A DNA stretch of 57,467 nucleotides from Microbacterium sp. HD4P20 (GTDB taxonomy: Bacteria > Actinomycetota > Actinomycetes > Actinomycetales > Microbacteriaceae), in assembly GCF_019449275.2 (NCBI RefSeq), contig NZ_JAHZQZ020000013.1:1-57467 (forward strand). The letters are read 5' to 3'. How positions within the stretch are numbered: position 1 is the stretch's first letter; each line of letters begins with the position of its first letter. Under the pieces are notes generated by a model. That model was not told the origin of the DNA. It worked only from the letters and a program-made list of their open reading frames with translations, and made no database searches. A program made the translations under genes and the position numbers. Below are positions 33,680 to 44,457 of the stretch, one piece after another.

Positions 33680-35839
33680 GTGGCGCGGAGCATCTACATC
33701 ACGTCGGCAGAAGGTCACTCGGGCAAGTCCACGGTCGCGTTGGGCGTGCTGGACGCACTGAGCCACGCGGCGGCGCGCGTCGGCGTGTTCCGCGCGATCG
33801 CACGATCGACCGTCGAGCCCGACTACGTCCTCGAGATGCTGCTCGACCACGACGGCGTCGATCTGCCGTACGCCGAGTGCATCGGCGTCACCTACGACGA
33901 TGTGCGCCGGGATCCGGATGCCGCTCTGGCGACGATCGTCGAGCGCTACAAGTCCGTCGAGGCCCGGTGCGACGCCGTCGTGATCGTCGGCAGCGACTAC
34001 ACGGATGTCGGCAGCCCGGCCGAACTGGCATACAACGCCCGCATCGCCGCCAACCTCGGTGCGCCGGTGCTGCTGGTGCTCGGTGGGCGGTCCGCTGAGG
34101 GACAGACCCAGCCCGAGCAGCTCGGATCGTCCCGGGCGCGCACGCCCGCCCAGATGGGCCAGATCGCCGATCTCGCGCTCGCCGAGCTCGAGCACGGCCG
34201 TGCGCAGCTGTTCGCGGTGGTCGCCAACCGTGCCGACCCGGATCGAGCCGACGAGACGATCGCGGCGGTGCGGGCCTCGGTGCACTCCGCGCTCGCCCGT
34301 GCCGCGGTCGTGGCCGCCGCCGGATCCGAGGCGACCGTACCGGTGTGGGCCATCCCCGAGGACCGCTATCTTGTGGCGCCCTCGATGCGCGGGATCATGC
34401 GCTCCGTCGATGGGCGGCTGTTGTCGGGCGACCCCGATCGGCTCACTCGCGAGGCACTCGCCGTCGTGGTCGCCGGAATGTCGATGGTCAACGTGCTGCC
34501 GCGACTGCTCGAAGGAGCGGTGGTCGTCATCCCCGCCGATCGGTCGGAGGTGCTGCTGGCGACGCTGCTCGCCAACGCCTCGGGCACGTTCCCCTCGATC
34601 TCGGGCATCGTCCTCAACGGCGGGTTCGAGCTGCCCGAGCCGGTGACCCGGCTCCTGGACGGACTGGGCTCCAACGTGCCGATCATCACGACCGACCTCG
34701 GCACGTACGAGACCGCGGTGCGCATCATGAGCGCGCGCGGACGACTCGCTGCCGACTCGCAGCGACGCTACGACACCGCGCTCGCACTGTTCGAGCAGAG
34801 CGTCGACACGGACGAGCTGCTCCAGGCCTTCGGCGTCGCGCGGGCGACGGTCGTCACACCGCTGATGTTCGAGTTCCAGCTCATCGAACGTGCGCGTGCC
34901 GAACGCAAGAAGATCGTGCTGCCCGAAGGTGACGACGACCGTGTGCTGCGCGCGGCCGCCACGGTGCTCAAACGCGGCATCGCCGACCTGGTCATCCTCG
35001 GCGAGCCGTTCGAGGTGCGGGCACGCGCGATCGAGCTCGGCCTCGACATCCAGGCCGCAGAGGTGCTCTCGTCGCACGACGCGGTGCATGTGCACAGGTT
35101 CGCCGACGAGTACGCACGACTACGCGCACACAAGGGGATCACGCTCGCGCAGGCCGCCGACACCGTGACGGATGTCTCCTACTTCGGCACGCTGATGGTG
35201 CACCTGGGCCTCGCCGACGGCATGGTGTCGGGCGCGGCGCACACGACGGCGCACACGATCCGCCCGGCCTTCGAGATCATCAAGACCAAGCCCGGCGTCT
35301 CGGTGGTCTCGAGCGTGTTCCTCATGGCGCTCGCGGACCGTGTTCTCGTCTACGGCGACTGCGCCGTCATCCCCGACCCCACGAGCGAGCAGCTCGCCGA
35401 CATCGCCGTCTCGTCGGCGGCGACGGCGGCGCAGTTCGGCATCGAGCCGCGCATCGCCATGCTGTCGTATTCGACCGGTGAATCGGGCTCGGGCGCCGAT
35501 GTCGAGAAGGTGCGGGATGCCACGACCCTCGTCCGATCCCGTGCCCCCGAGCTGCTCGTCGAGGGGCCGATCCAGTACGACGCGGCGGCCGATGTCGCCG
35601 TGGCCGCGGCGAAGATGCCAGGGTCGGCGGTCGCGGGTCGGGCGACGGTGTTCGTGTTCCCGGATCTCAACACCGGCAACAACACCTACAAGGCGGTGCA
35701 GCGCTCGGCCGGCGCGGTCGCTATAGGACCGGTGCTGCAAGGTCTCAACAAGCCCATCAACGATCTGTCGCGCGGCGCGCTCGTCGACGACATCGTGAAC
35801 ACGATCGCGATCACCGCGATCCAGGCGCAGGAGCAGTGA
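33680..35839 (+). CDS. pta: Phosphate acetyltransferase
   Basis: The 719-residue enzyme is of the long Pta type. An N-terminal P-loop, dethiobiotin-synthetase-like domain begins YITSAEGHSGKSTVALG, and a central DRTGG-type domain follows. The catalytic domain starts near residue 395 with FEFQLIERARAERKKIVLPEGDDDRVLRAA and contains GLADGMVSGAAHTTAHTIRPAFEIIKT and FVFPDLNTGNNTYKAVQRSAGA. It converts acetyl-CoA and phosphate to acetyl phosphate. The ackA gene follows after seven bases, so the pair makes acetate with ATP gain, or works in reverse to use acetate. Confidence 0.97.
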   Translation: MARSIYITSAEGHSGKSTVALGVLDALSHAAARVGVFRAIARSTVEPDYVLEMLLDHDGVDLPYAECIGVTYDDVRRDPDAALATIVERYKSVEARCDAVVIVGSDYTDVGSPAELAYNARIAANLGAPVLLVLGGRSAEGQTQPEQLGSSRARTPAQMGQIADLALAELEHGRAQLFAVVANRADPDRADETIAAVRASVHSALARAAVVAAAGSEATVPVWAIPEDRYLVAPSMRGIMRSVDGRLLSGDPDRLTREALAVVVAGMSMVNVLPRLLEGAVVVIPADRSEVLLATLLANASGTFPSISGIVLNGGFELPEPVTRLLDGLGSNVPIITTDLGTYETAVRIMSARGRLAADSQRRYDTALALFEQSVDTDELLQAFGVARATVVTPLMFEFQLIERARAERKKIVLPEGDDDRVLRAAATVLKRGIADLVILGEPFEVRARAIELGLDIQAAEVLSSHDAVHVHRFADEYARLRAHKGITLAQAADTVTDVSYFGTLMVHLGLADGMVSGAAHTTAHTIRPAFEIIKTKPGVSVVSSVFLMALADRVLVYGDCAVIPDPTSEQLADIAVSSAATAAQFGIEPRIAMLSYSTGESGSGADVEKVRDATTLVRSRAPELLVEGPIQYDAAADVAVAAAKMPGSAVAGRATVFVFPDLNTGNNTYKAVQRSAGAVAIGPVLQGLNKPINDLSRGALVDDIVNTIAITAIQAQEQ

Positions 35840-35846
35840 GTCGCTT

Positions 35847-37073
35847 ATGACACCGGTGCTCGTCATCAACAGCGGGTCGTCCTCGCTCAAGTACCAGCTG
35901 ATCGACATGCACAGCACGTCGACCCTGGCGTCGGGGCTCGTCGAGCGCATCGGCACCGCCGTAGGCGTGGCGAGCCACACCGTCTACGCCTCCCCGGCCG
36001 ACGGTCCGGCGCCGACGTTCCTCGACGCGACGCGTTCCCGGGAACTGCCGATCGCCGACCACACCGCCGGTTTCCAGGTCATGCTCGACGCATTCGCCTC
36101 CGACGGCCCGTCGCTCGCCGACCACGCTCCGATCGCCGTCGGGCACCGGGTGGTGCACGGCGGTGCACGGTTCTTCGAACCGACGCTGATCACCCCGCCC
36201 GTCGAGACCGACATCGACGAGCTGTCGGTGCTCGCACCGCTGCACAACCCGGCGAACCTCGCTGGTGTCGTGGCCGCCAAGAAGGCGTTCCCCGACGTCC
36301 CGCACGTGGCGGTCTTCGACACGGCGTACCACCAGACCCTGCCCCCTGCGGCCTATACCTATGCCATCGACCGCGAGGTCGCGGCATCCCATCGGATCCG
36401 CCGGTATGGATTCCACGGAACGTCGCACAAGTTCGTCGCGGAAGCGGCGGCGGCGTTCCTCGGCCGTCCGCTCGCCGAGCTGAAGCAGATCGTCTTCCAC
36501 CTCGGCAACGGCGCGTCCGTGACCGCGGTCGACGGCGGCCGGTCGGTCGAGACGTCGATGGGCTTCACGCCGCTCGAGGGCCTCGTGATGGGCACGCGAT
36601 CCGGCGACGTCGATCCGGCCATGCTGTTGCATCTCGCGCGCCGCGGCGGCATGTCGATCGACGAGCTCGACGATCTGCTCAACAAGAGGAGCGGACTGCT
36701 GGGCCTTGCCGGATCGAACGACCTGCGCGACATCCAGGCCGGCATCGAGCGCGGCGATGAGAGCGCGCGACTCGCGTTCGATGTCTACGTCCATCGGCTG
36801 CGGGCATATGCGGGCGCCTACCTCGCACAGCTGGGCGGCGCCGACGTCATCTCGTTCACCGCCGGCGTCGGCGAGAACGCGCCGCTGGTCCGCGCTGCGG
36901 CGCTGCAGACCCTCGGGTTCGCCGGCGTGCACCTCGACCCGGGGCGCAATGAGTCGCGCGAGCGCGGCATCCGGGTCATCTCGACGGATGCCTCGACGGT
37001 CACCGTCCTCGTCGTGCCCACCGACGAGGAGCTCGAGATCGCACGCCAGACCCTGGCCGTCGCCCGGACATAA
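35847..37073 (+). CDS. ackA: Acetate kinase
   Basis: The 408-residue enzyme has all AckA family blocks. These are VINSGSSSLKYQLIDM at the N-terminus, GHRVVHGG, FDTAYHQTLPP, YGFHGTSHKFV, FHLGNGASVTAVDGG, SMGFTPLEGLVMGTRSGDVDP and FTAGVGENAPLVR. It transfers phosphate between acetyl phosphate and ADP. It lies seven bases after pta on the same strand and is surely cotranscribed with it. Confidence 0.97.
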   Translation: MTPVLVINSGSSSLKYQLIDMHSTSTLASGLVERIGTAVGVASHTVYASPADGPAPTFLDATRSRELPIADHTAGFQVMLDAFASDGPSLADHAPIAVGHRVVHGGARFFEPTLITPPVETDIDELSVLAPLHNPANLAGVVAAKKAFPDVPHVAVFDTAYHQTLPPAAYTYAIDREVAASHRIRRYGFHGTSHKFVAEAAAAFLGRPLAELKQIVFHLGNGASVTAVDGGRSVETSMGFTPLEGLVMGTRSGDVDPAMLLHLARRGGMSIDELDDLLNKRSGLLGLAGSNDLRDIQAGIERGDESARLAFDVYVHRLRAYAGAYLAQLGGADVISFTAGVGENAPLVRAAALQTLGFAGVHLDPGRNESRERGIRVISTDASTVTVLVVPTDEELEIARQTLAVART

Positions 37074-37174
37074 CCTTGCCGCGGGGTGTCGGCTCGGTGC
37101 TCGGTGACATTACGCTTGCTTGGCGGCACGAAGGCGAGCCGACCCCCGACCCGTTCCTGCTCCCCGGAGGTTCT

Positions 37175-37906
37175 GTGGCACCCGACGCCCTGCCCGATCT
37201 CAGTTCATACGATGCCGTGCTTTTCGATCTCGACGGCGTCCTGACGCCGACTGCCGAGGTGCACATGCACGCGTGGCAGTCGATGTTCGAAGAGCTCTTC
37301 GCGACGTGGGAGATCACCCCGCCCTACACCGAGCGCGACTACTTCGACTACCTCGACGGCAAGAAGCGGTACGACGGGGTGGCGAGCCTGCTGCGTTCGC
37401 GCGACATCGAGGTGCCGTGGGGCGACCCGTCCGATCCGGTCACCGCCGACACCGTATGCGGAATCGGCAACCGCAAGAACGTCGTCTTCGAGCGCGTGCT
37501 GCGCGCCGAGGGCATCGCGCCCTACCCGGGGTCGCTGCGCCTCCTCGACGCGCTGGCCGAAACCGGGACCGCTGTGGCGGTGGTGTCCAGCTCCAAGAAC
37601 GCCGAAGAGGTGCTCGCGGCAGCCGGCATCCGGGACCGCTTCACGGTCGTGATGGACGGCGTGATCGCCGAGCGCGACCATCTGGCCTCCAAGCCGGCCC
37701 CCGACGTCTTCGTCGAGGCGGCGCGGATGCTGCAGGTAGATCCGGCGCGCAGCGCCGCGGTCGAGGACGCCATCAGCGGCGTGCAGTCGGCGGCCGTCGG
37801 AGGGTTCGGCCTCGTGGTCGGCGTCGACCGGGGCGTTGGCGAACAGCATCTCGTGGACGCCGGAGCCCACGTCGTGGTGAAGGATCTGGAGGAGTTCGTA
37901 CGATGA
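37175..37906 (+). CDS. Beta-phosphoglucomutase-like HAD hydrolase
   Basis: The 243-residue protein starts at GTG 37175, five bases after GGAGG; the frame is open further upstream without family similarity. Asp18 and Asp20 in VLFDLDGVLT are the HAD nucleophile and acid/base. The motif VAVVSSSKNAEEVLAAAGI (motif II), KPAPDVFVEAARML (motif III Lys) and AVEDAISGVQSA (motif IV) follow. It overlaps the GH65 gene by four bases. Such pairs convert maltose or another disaccharide: the phosphorylase releases beta-glucose 1-phosphate and this mutase turns it into glucose 6-phosphate. Confidence 0.93.
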   Translation: MAPDALPDLSSYDAVLFDLDGVLTPTAEVHMHAWQSMFEELFATWEITPPYTERDYFDYLDGKKRYDGVASLLRSRDIEVPWGDPSDPVTADTVCGIGNRKNVVFERVLRAEGIAPYPGSLRLLDALAETGTAVAVVSSSKNAEEVLAAAGIRDRFTVVMDGVIAERDHLASKPAPDVFVEAARMLQVDPARSAAVEDAISGVQSAAVGGFGLVVGVDRGVGEQHLVDAGAHVVVKDLEEFVR

Positions 37907-40431
37907 TCGACCGCGACCGGTTCCCCGTCGACCCCTGGCGCCTGGTCGAGACATCGTTCGGCCTGGACGACGCCGGCGTCACCGAGACGCTGTTCTCGAT
38001 CGGCAACGGCTACCTCGGCATGCGCGGCAACCACGCCGAAGGGCGGTTCGCGCACGAGCACGGCACGTTCATCAACGGGTTCCACGAGACCTTCCCGATC
38101 CGTCATGCCGAGCAGGCCTACGGGTTCGCCGAGGTGGGCCAGACGATCATCAACGCGCCCGACGCGAAGGTGATGCGCGTCTACGTCGATGATGAGCCGC
38201 TCTCGCTCGATGTCGCGGATGTGCGCGAGTACGAGCGGGTGCTCGACATGCGCGAGGGCGTGTTGCGCCGCCACATCGTGTGGGTGACGCCGTCGGGCAA
38301 GCGCGTGCGGATCGACACCGACCGACTCGTGTCGTTCGAAGAGAAGCACCTCGCGCTGATGTCCGTCGAGGTCACGGTTCTCAATGCCGACGCACCTGTC
38401 ACGATCAACTGTCAGATGATCAACCGGCAGGACGGCGAGGACGTCTACGGCGGTACGCCGAGCGTGCCGCGCCGGGCCGGATTCGACCCGCGCAAGGCGG
38501 AGCGCATCTCGGAGCGGGTGCTGCAGCCTCAGGAATATTGGCAGGACAAGATGCGCTCGGCGCTGTCGTATCGGGTCACGGAGTCGGGGATGACTTTGGC
38601 CGTGGTCGCCGACCACATCGTCGAGACCGACAACAGCTACACGGCGCGGACTCTCGTCGAGCCCGACATCGCGAAGAACGTCTTCCGCGTGCAGGCCAAA
38701 GCCGGTGTCCCGGTCCGCGTCACGAAGCTCGTGAGCTACCACACCTCGCGCGGCGTGCCCGCTCGCGAACTCGTCGACCGCGGTCGACGTACGCTCGACC
38801 GCGCGATCGGTGAGGGAGTGGAGCGCCTGTACGAGCGGCAGCGGAAATGGCTGGCGGCCTTCTGGAAGCGCTCCGACGTGCGCATCGGCGGACACGATGA
38901 CCTGCAGCAGGCGACTCGATGGTGCCTGCTGCAGCTGGCGCAAGCCGCGGCCCGTGCCGACGGCCTGGGCGTCCCCGCCAAGGGCATGACGGGATCGGGG
39001 TACTCGGGCCACTACTTCTGGGACACCGAGATCTACGTCCTTCCGTTCCTCGCCTATACGACACCGCTGTGGGCGCGTAACGCACTGCGGATGCGGTATC
39101 TCATGCTTCCCGCCGCCCGCCGCCGTGCATTCCAGCTGAACGAGGCCGGTGCCCTCTTCCCGTGGCGCACCATCAACGGGGAAGAGGCATCCGCCTACTA
39201 CGCCGCCGGCACCGCGCAGTACCACATCAACGCCGACGTCAGCTATGCGCTCGCGAAGTACGTCCGCGCGACCGGCGACGACGAGTTCCTCTTCCGGGAG
39301 GGAGTCGACATCGCCGTCGAGACGGCCAGGTTGTGGGCGACCCTGGGCTTCTGGCGTTCGAGCGACGGAATCACGGACGGGGAGGGCGAGTCGTTCCACA
39401 TCCACGGCGTCACCGGTCCGGACGAGTACACGACCGTGGTGAACGACAACCTGTTCACCAACGTGATGGCGCGCTTCAACCTGCGGTTCGCAGCGAAGAC
39501 GGTCCGCGACATGGCGGAGGTCGACGGCGAGGTCTACCGCGAGATGGTGGATCGCCTGGGCCTCGAGCCCGGTGAGCCCGAGGGGTGGGAGCGGGCCGCC
39601 GAGGCGATGCACATCCCGTTCAGCACGGCACTCGGCATCCATCCGCAGGATCACGTGTTCCTCGAGCGCGAGATCTGGGACCTCGAGAACACCCCGCCCG
39701 ACAAGCGGCCGCTGCTGCTGCACTTCCACCCGCTCGTGATCTACCGATACCAGGTGCTCAAGCAGGCCGACGTCGTGCTGGCGCTGTTCCTGCAGGGCAA
39801 CCACTTCTCCGACGAGGACAAGCTCGCCGACTTCGAGTACTACGACCTGCTGACGACCGGGGACTCCACTCTCTCGGCTGTCGTACAGTCGATCCTCGCT
39901 GCCGAGGTCGGGTATCAGAACCTCGCGCTGGAGTACTTCCGGCAGTCGATCTTTGTGGACCTCGCCGACCTGCACCACAATGCCGCCGACGGCGTCCATG
40001 TCGCGTCGGCAGGTGGCGTCTGGACGGCGCTGGTATCGGGTTTCGGTGGCATGCGCGACCACTTCGGCGAGCTGTCGTTCGACCCGCGCCTGCCGGTGTC
40101 GTGGCCGTCGCTCGAGTACGTGCTGCACTGGCACGGCACGCGCCTGGAGGTCACGATCACGCGGGACCAGCTGCAAGTGCGAGCCGAAGCCGACGGCGAC
40201 CCCGTCGGCTTCAGCGTGCGCGGCACCGGCTACGTCGTCGGACCGGGCGAGGAGGTCGTGGTCGCCCTCGACGGGCAGGGCCCCGTCATCTCGGGGCGAC
40301 CCAGTCTGCGCGAGCTCGGAGAGGCCCGCCGGGAGGACGGCTCGCTGCTGTCCGCGTCGGTCCCGACGGTCACCTCTGCCATCCCGATCGTCGCCGCGAC
40401 GGCGGATGCCGAGCACGGGGTGGATGGGTAG
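37903..40431 (+). CDS. Glycoside hydrolase family 65 phosphorylase (maltose phosphorylase-like)
   Basis: The 842-residue enzyme starts at ATG 37903, overlapping the mutase stop; a long upstream extension of the frame lies inside the mutase gene. The N-terminal beta-sandwich opens with ETLFSIGNGYLGMRGNHAEG. The (alpha/alpha)6 barrel holds YSGHYFWDTEIYVLPFL and INGEEASAYYAAGTAQYHINADVSY; Glu508 in GVTGPDEYTTVVN is the general acid. The phosphate-binding and C-terminal parts are complete. It should phosphorolyse maltose or a related alpha-glucobiose to beta-glucose 1-phosphate and glucose. Trehalose or kojibiose phosphorylase cannot be excluded by eye. Confidence 0.94.
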   Translation: MIDRDRFPVDPWRLVETSFGLDDAGVTETLFSIGNGYLGMRGNHAEGRFAHEHGTFINGFHETFPIRHAEQAYGFAEVGQTIINAPDAKVMRVYVDDEPLSLDVADVREYERVLDMREGVLRRHIVWVTPSGKRVRIDTDRLVSFEEKHLALMSVEVTVLNADAPVTINCQMINRQDGEDVYGGTPSVPRRAGFDPRKAERISERVLQPQEYWQDKMRSALSYRVTESGMTLAVVADHIVETDNSYTARTLVEPDIAKNVFRVQAKAGVPVRVTKLVSYHTSRGVPARELVDRGRRTLDRAIGEGVERLYERQRKWLAAFWKRSDVRIGGHDDLQQATRWCLLQLAQAAARADGLGVPAKGMTGSGYSGHYFWDTEIYVLPFLAYTTPLWARNALRMRYLMLPAARRRAFQLNEAGALFPWRTINGEEASAYYAAGTAQYHINADVSYALAKYVRATGDDEFLFREGVDIAVETARLWATLGFWRSSDGITDGEGESFHIHGVTGPDEYTTVVNDNLFTNVMARFNLRFAAKTVRDMAEVDGEVYREMVDRLGLEPGEPEGWERAAEAMHIPFSTALGIHPQDHVFLEREIWDLENTPPDKRPLLLHFHPLVIYRYQVLKQADVVLALFLQGNHFSDEDKLADFEYYDLLTTGDSTLSAVVQSILAAEVGYQNLALEYFRQSIFVDLADLHHNAADGVHVASAGGVWTALVSGFGGMRDHFGELSFDPRLPVSWPSLEYVLHWHGTRLEVTITRDQLQVRAEADGDPVGFSVRGTGYVVGPGEEVVVALDGQGPVISGRPSLRELGEARREDGSLLSASVPTVTSAIPIVAATADAEHGVDG

Positions 40432-40486
40432 TGACCGCCCCCATCGCGTGGTCACGGCGGCTGAGTCGGATGTCCTTGCCACGCCG

Positions 40487-40492
40487 TAGGCT
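40487..40492 (+). promoter_or_regulatory. -10 element of a leaderless promoter (dnaX)
   Basis: TAGGCT lies six bases before GTG 40499, the preferred dnaX start. Confidence 0.6.
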
Positions 40493-40498
40493 GTGGGG

Positions 40499-42883
40499 GT
40501 GACCACCGCCCTCTATCGCCGCTATCGGCCCGAGTCGTTCGGCGAGATGATCGGCCAGTCGCAGGTCACCGAGCCGCTCATGACCGCGCTGCGAGGCGAC
40601 CGGGTGGGGCATGCCTACCTGTTCTCGGGGCCGCGCGGTTGCGGAAAGACCACGTCAGCCCGCATTCTGGCGCGTTGCCTCAATTGCGCCGAGGGGCCGA
40701 CCGATACCCCCTGCGGGAAGTGCGACAGCTGCATCGAGCTCGGGCGCGGCGGCGGGGGATCCCTCGACGTCGTCGAGATCGACGCCGCCAGCCACAACGG
40801 CGTCGACGACGCGCGCGACCTGCGTGAGCGCGCCGTGTTCGCCCCGGCGCGCGACCGCTTCAAGATCTTCATCCTCGACGAAGCGCACATGGTGACGCCG
40901 CAGGGCTTCAACGCCCTGCTCAAGCTCGTCGAAGAGCCGCCCGAGCACGTCAAGTTCATCTTCGCCACGACCGAGCCCGAGAAGGTCATCGGCACGATCC
41001 GCTCGCGGACCCACCATTATCCGTTCCGGCTGGTGCCGCCTGCCGCCATGCTGGAGTACGTCGAGCAGCTGTGCACGCAGGAGAGCGTCCAGGTCGAGCC
41101 CGGTGTGCTTCCGCTGGTCGTCCGTGCCGGCGGCGGTTCCCCCCGAGACACTTTGTCGCTGCTGGACCAGCTTATCGCCGGATCCGACTCGGCCGCCGTG
41201 CCCGGCGACGGGTCGACCGGTGGGGTGATTGTGCGGTACGCCCGCGCCGTCGCACTCCTCGGCTATACCCACGCCGAGCTCCTGGACGAGGTGGTCGACG
41301 CCTTCGCGGCGAGCGATGCTGCGGCCGCGTTCGCCGCCGTCGACCGGGTGGTGCAGACCGGTCAGGATCCGCGTCGCTTCGTCGATGACCTGCTCGAGCG
41401 CCTGCGCGACCTGATCGTCGTGTCGGCGACCGGTCAGGGGGCGGCGGCCGTGCTGCGCGGCGTTTCGGACGAAGACCTCGCGCGCATGAAGGGGCAGGCG
41501 GATCTGTTCGGCACGGCATGGCTGTCGCGGATCGCGGATCTCGTGATCGCCACGCTCGACGACATGACCGGGGCGACCTCGCCCCGACTGCAGCTCGAAC
41601 TCATGGTCGCTCGCGTGCTGGCGCGGGGGACGGCCCCCACGCCCGCTCCCGCCGCCAGCGCGTCGCCTGGAACCTCCGGGCGCGTGGGCCCAGCCCCGAC
41701 CGCGTCCGTCCCGTCCCCGGCGGCCGCCCAGACCCCGGCAACGCGAAGCGCGGCCGCACCGCCTGCCGAGTCTGCGCCCGGGCGTTCGACACCGGGCGAT
41801 GCCCCCGATGCGCAGCGGCAGGAGGCCGCACCCGCTGCGACGGCACCCGCTTCCGCCCCAGCTGCGGCTGAGCCGGGACCCGCCGCGGCGCCGGCGCCGG
41901 TTTCCTCCGGTCCTGTCACGGTCGAGCGCATGCACGAGGGATGGCCCCAGATCCTGGGGCAGCTCGAGAACATCAGCCGGTCGTCGTGGATGCTCGCCTC
42001 GGGCGCACGAATCGTGTCGCTCGAGGGCGACGTCCTCACGCTGGCGTTCGCGAGTCAGAGCGATGTGGCCAAGTTCAAGCACCTCGCGGCGGGCAAGGGG
42101 CCGAGCGAGGACCTGCGCCAGGCGATCCTGGCCGTGCTCGGCATCCGCGTGAAGTACATCGCACGGCACGACGCCGGGGGCGGTCACGGCGGGGGTGAGC
42201 CCCGTGGCGAGGGACCTGGTTCCGGTGACGGAGCCGCAGCGTCACTGTCGCCGTCGGCTGCGTCCGCCTCGCCGGTGGATGCGCCGGCGGGCTCTGGTGT
42301 CGCGCCCGGTGCCACGTCCGCGACGGCAGCCGTTCCGGCCGCCCGGCCCGGCGGCAGCGCCGCGGCAGCGCCGCCCCGTGCGGCGACCTCGGCGCCACGG
42401 CCTCCCGCATCGACAGCGCCGGCCTCCGCGGCACCGGTGACCGAGTGGGCGGTCGCGCGCATTCCTACCGACGCCGATGCGCCGCCGCCCGATCCGGGGC
42501 CTGCTGCGGTGCCCGCCGATCCGAGTGGTCCCGGGGCCCCGCCCGCCCCCAGCCAGTTCGCTGTCGATGATGAACCGGAGGACGCGGCCTCGTCCGCATC
42601 GGTGCGGGTCGCCACGCTCGCGCCGGCCCGCGAGGGCGAAGTGCTGCACGATGCAGAGATCGCTCGCCCGACCGCCGAGGATCGCGACGACGACGATCTC
42701 GACGTTGCCGCCGATATCGCGCCCGACGGTCCGGTACCTCCGACCGTCGCCCCTCCACTGACCCCCGCGGCGACGATTCGCACCGGCGGGGTGCAGCGCT
42801 ACGGCGAGGCCGTGGTGCGTCAGATGCTCGGCGCGACCTTCGTGCGTGAAGAGCCGTACGAGCCTCCGACGAGGTTCAGCTGA
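40499..42883 (+). CDS. dnaX: DNA polymerase III subunit gamma/tau
   Basis: The 794-residue clamp-loader ATPase starts [20 protein letters not shown]. The Walker A motif is [20 protein letters not shown]; a zinc site uses Cys in [19 protein letters not shown]; Walker B is [10 protein letters not shown]; and [18 protein letters not shown] includes sensor 1 and the SRC-like region. After the three AAA+ domains, residues from about 380 on form a long Ala/Pro-rich linker with two more folded parts, [20 protein letters not shown] and the C-terminal [14 protein letters not shown]. It loads the sliding clamp and couples the replisome. No frameshift slip site was evident. recR follows two bases after the stop. 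Confidence 0.97.
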   Translation: MTTALYRRYRPESFGEMIGQSQVTEPLMTALRGDRVGHAYLFSGPRGCGKTTSARILARCLNCAEGPTDTPCGKCDSCIELGRGGGGSLDVVEIDAASHNGVDDARDLRERAVFAPARDRFKIFILDEAHMVTPQGFNALLKLVEEPPEHVKFIFATTEPEKVIGTIRSRTHHYPFRLVPPAAMLEYVEQLCTQESVQVEPGVLPLVVRAGGGSPRDTLSLLDQLIAGSDSAAVPGDGSTGGVIVRYARAVALLGYTHAELLDEVVDAFAASDAAAAFAAVDRVVQTGQDPRRFVDDLLERLRDLIVVSATGQGAAAVLRGVSDEDLARMKGQADLFGTAWLSRIADLVIATLDDMTGATSPRLQLELMVARVLARGTAPTPAPAASASPGTSGRVGPAPTASVPSPAAAQTPATRSAAAPPAESAPGRSTPGDAPDAQRQEAAPAATAPASAPAAAEPGPAAAPAPVSSGPVTVERMHEGWPQILGQLENISRSSWMLASGARIVSLEGDVLTLAFASQSDVAKFKHLAAGKGPSEDLRQAILAVLGIRVKYIARHDAGGGHGGGEPRGEGPGSGDGAAASLSPSAASASPVDAPAGSGVAPGATSATAAVPAARPGGSAAAAPPRAATSAPRPPASTAPASAAPVTEWAVARIPTDADAPPPDPGPAAVPADPSGPGAPPAPSQFAVDDEPEDAASSASVRVATLAPAREGEVLHDAEIARPTAEDRDDDDLDVAADIAPDGPVPPTVAPPLTPAATIRTGGVQRYGEAVVRQMLGATFVREEPYEPPTRFS

Positions 42884-42885
42884 GC

Positions 42886-43479
42886 ATGTACGACGGCATC
42901 GTCCAAGACCTCATCGACGAGTTCGGCCGCCTCCCCGGCATCGGACCGAAGTCGGCGCAGCGCATCGCGTTCCACATCCTGCAGACCCCCAGCTTCGACG
43001 TGTCTCATCTCGCCGAGCTGCTGAGCGTGGTGCGTGAGAGGGTGCGCTTCTGCGAGGTCTGCGGCAACGTCTCGGAGCAGGACCGCTGCTCGATCTGCCG
43101 TGACCCCCGGCGCAACCAGACCCTCATCTGTGTCGTCGAAGACGCCAAGGATGTCGCGGCCATCGAACGGACGAGGGAGTTCCGAGGGCTCTACCACGTC
43201 CTCGGCGGCGCGATCAGTCCGATCGCCGGCGTCGGGCCCGACGACCTGCGCATCACCCAGCTCATGCAGCGACTTGCCGACGGCACGGTGCAAGAAGTGA
43301 TCCTCGCCACGAACCCCAACCTCGAAGGGGAGGCCACTGCGACCTACCTCAGCCGACTGATGCAGGTGCTCGAGATCTCGGTCACCCGCCTCGCCTCCGG
43401 TCTGCCGGTCGGCGGCGACCTCGAGTACGCCGATGAGGTGACCCTCGGCCGCGCCTTCGAGGGCCGGCGGTCGGTGTGA
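42886..43479 (+). CDS. recR: Recombination mediator RecR
   Basis: The 197-residue protein has the helix-hairpin-helix [19 protein letters not shown], a four-Cys zinc finger ([16 protein letters not shown]) and the Toprim domain [17 protein letters not shown] to [19 protein letters not shown]. RecR works with RecF and RecO to load RecA on gapped DNA. It is two bases behind dnaX, a classic bacterial gene pair. Confidence 0.97.
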   Translation: MYDGIVQDLIDEFGRLPGIGPKSAQRIAFHILQTPSFDVSHLAELLSVVRERVRFCEVCGNVSEQDRCSICRDPRRNQTLICVVEDAKDVAAIERTREFRGLYHVLGGAISPIAGVGPDDLRITQLMQRLADGTVQEVILATNPNLEGEATATYLSRLMQVLEISVTRLASGLPVGGDLEYADEVTLGRAFEGRRSV

Positions 43480-43489
43480 GTTCCCGAGC

Positions 43490-44419
43490 ATGAAGCCCGT
43501 GCAGCGTTTCGATGCTCGCGCCTGGCTGCTCTTCGCGGCGATGGCGTTGCTGTGGGGCATCCCGTACCTGTTCATCAAGCAGGCCGTCGACTCGTACTCG
43601 CCCGCCGCCGTCGTGGCAGGACGCACGCTGCTCGGCGCCGTGATCCTGCTGCCGTTCGCTTTGCGCAGCAATGCCCTGCGGCCGGCGCTCGGCAAGATCG
43701 GCTGGGTTCTCGCGTTCGGTGCGATCGAGATGGCCGGCCCGTTCCTTCTGCTCAGCCACGCGGAGCAGACCCTGACGTCCGGCCTGACCGGTCTGCTGGT
43801 GGCAACCGTGCCGTTGTTCGCCGCGCTGATCGCGTTCGGCGGCGGTGATCGTTCCGTCCTCAAACCCGCTCGGGCGATCGGCCTGTTCGTCGGGTTCGCC
43901 GGCGTCGCCATCATCGTCGCCGGTCCTGGTCTGGCCATCGGGGGCGGCGCGGGGCTCATCGCCGCCGCGGAGGTTCTCCTCGTCGCGCTCCTCTACGCGA
44001 TCGCGCCGTTCGTCATCGCGACCAAGCTGCGCGACGTGCCGGCGCTGGGCACGATCACGCTCGCGCTGTTCGCCGTCGGCATCTTCTACACCCCCATCGC
44101 CTTCTTGACGCAGCACGAGATCCCGACGGTGTCGAGCACGGTCGCACTGGTCGCCCTCGCCGTGCTGTGCACCGCGCTGGCCTTCATCGTGTTCTTCGCC
44201 CTCATCGCGCGCGTCGGGCCGGTGCGGGCGCCGCTGTTCACCTACGTCAATCCGGTCGTTGCGATCGTGCTGGGCCTGATCGTGCTGGGCGAGCCGCTCA
44301 CCCCGGGTCTGCTGCTCGGCTTCCCGCTCGTGATCGCCGGGTGCTGGCTCGCCGCGACGGGCGGCACCCTGCGCGTGCGCAAGCCGACCGGCGAGCTGCC
44401 CCCGGTCGCTCCCGGCTGA
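43490..44419 (+). CDS. EamA/DMT family transporter
   Basis: The 309-residue protein has ten hydrophobic helices in two EamA repeats, from LLFAAMALLWGIPYLFIKQAVD and, for the second half, LIAAAEVLLVALLYAIAPFVIAT. The motif NPVVAIVLGLIVLGEPLTPGLLLGFPLVIAG near the C-terminus is typical of drug/metabolite exporters. It starts ten bases after recR and may be read through from it. The substrate is not predictable. Confidence 0.92.
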   Translation: MKPVQRFDARAWLLFAAMALLWGIPYLFIKQAVDSYSPAAVVAGRTLLGAVILLPFALRSNALRPALGKIGWVLAFGAIEMAGPFLLLSHAEQTLTSGLTGLLVATVPLFAALIAFGGGDRSVLKPARAIGLFVGFAGVAIIVAGPGLAIGGGAGLIAAAEVLLVALLYAIAPFVIATKLRDVPALGTITLALFAVGIFYTPIAFLTQHEIPTVSSTVALVALAVLCTALAFIVFFALIARVGPVRAPLFTYVNPVVAIVLGLIVLGEPLTPGLLLGFPLVIAGCWLAATGGTLRVRKPTGELPPVAPG

Positions 44420-44457
44420 ATCTCGCCACCCGCCAGCCGCTACCCGGTCTCCAGCCT

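Noticed and set aside
37120..37902. A long N-terminal extension of the GH65 frame.
   Set aside because: It lies inside the mutase gene in another frame and has no family similarity. ATG 37903 overlaps the mutase stop.
37522..40506. A minus-strand open frame of nearly 1000 codons opposite the GH65 gene.
   Set aside because: The plus-strand frame has clear GH65 motifs; the antisense frame shows none.
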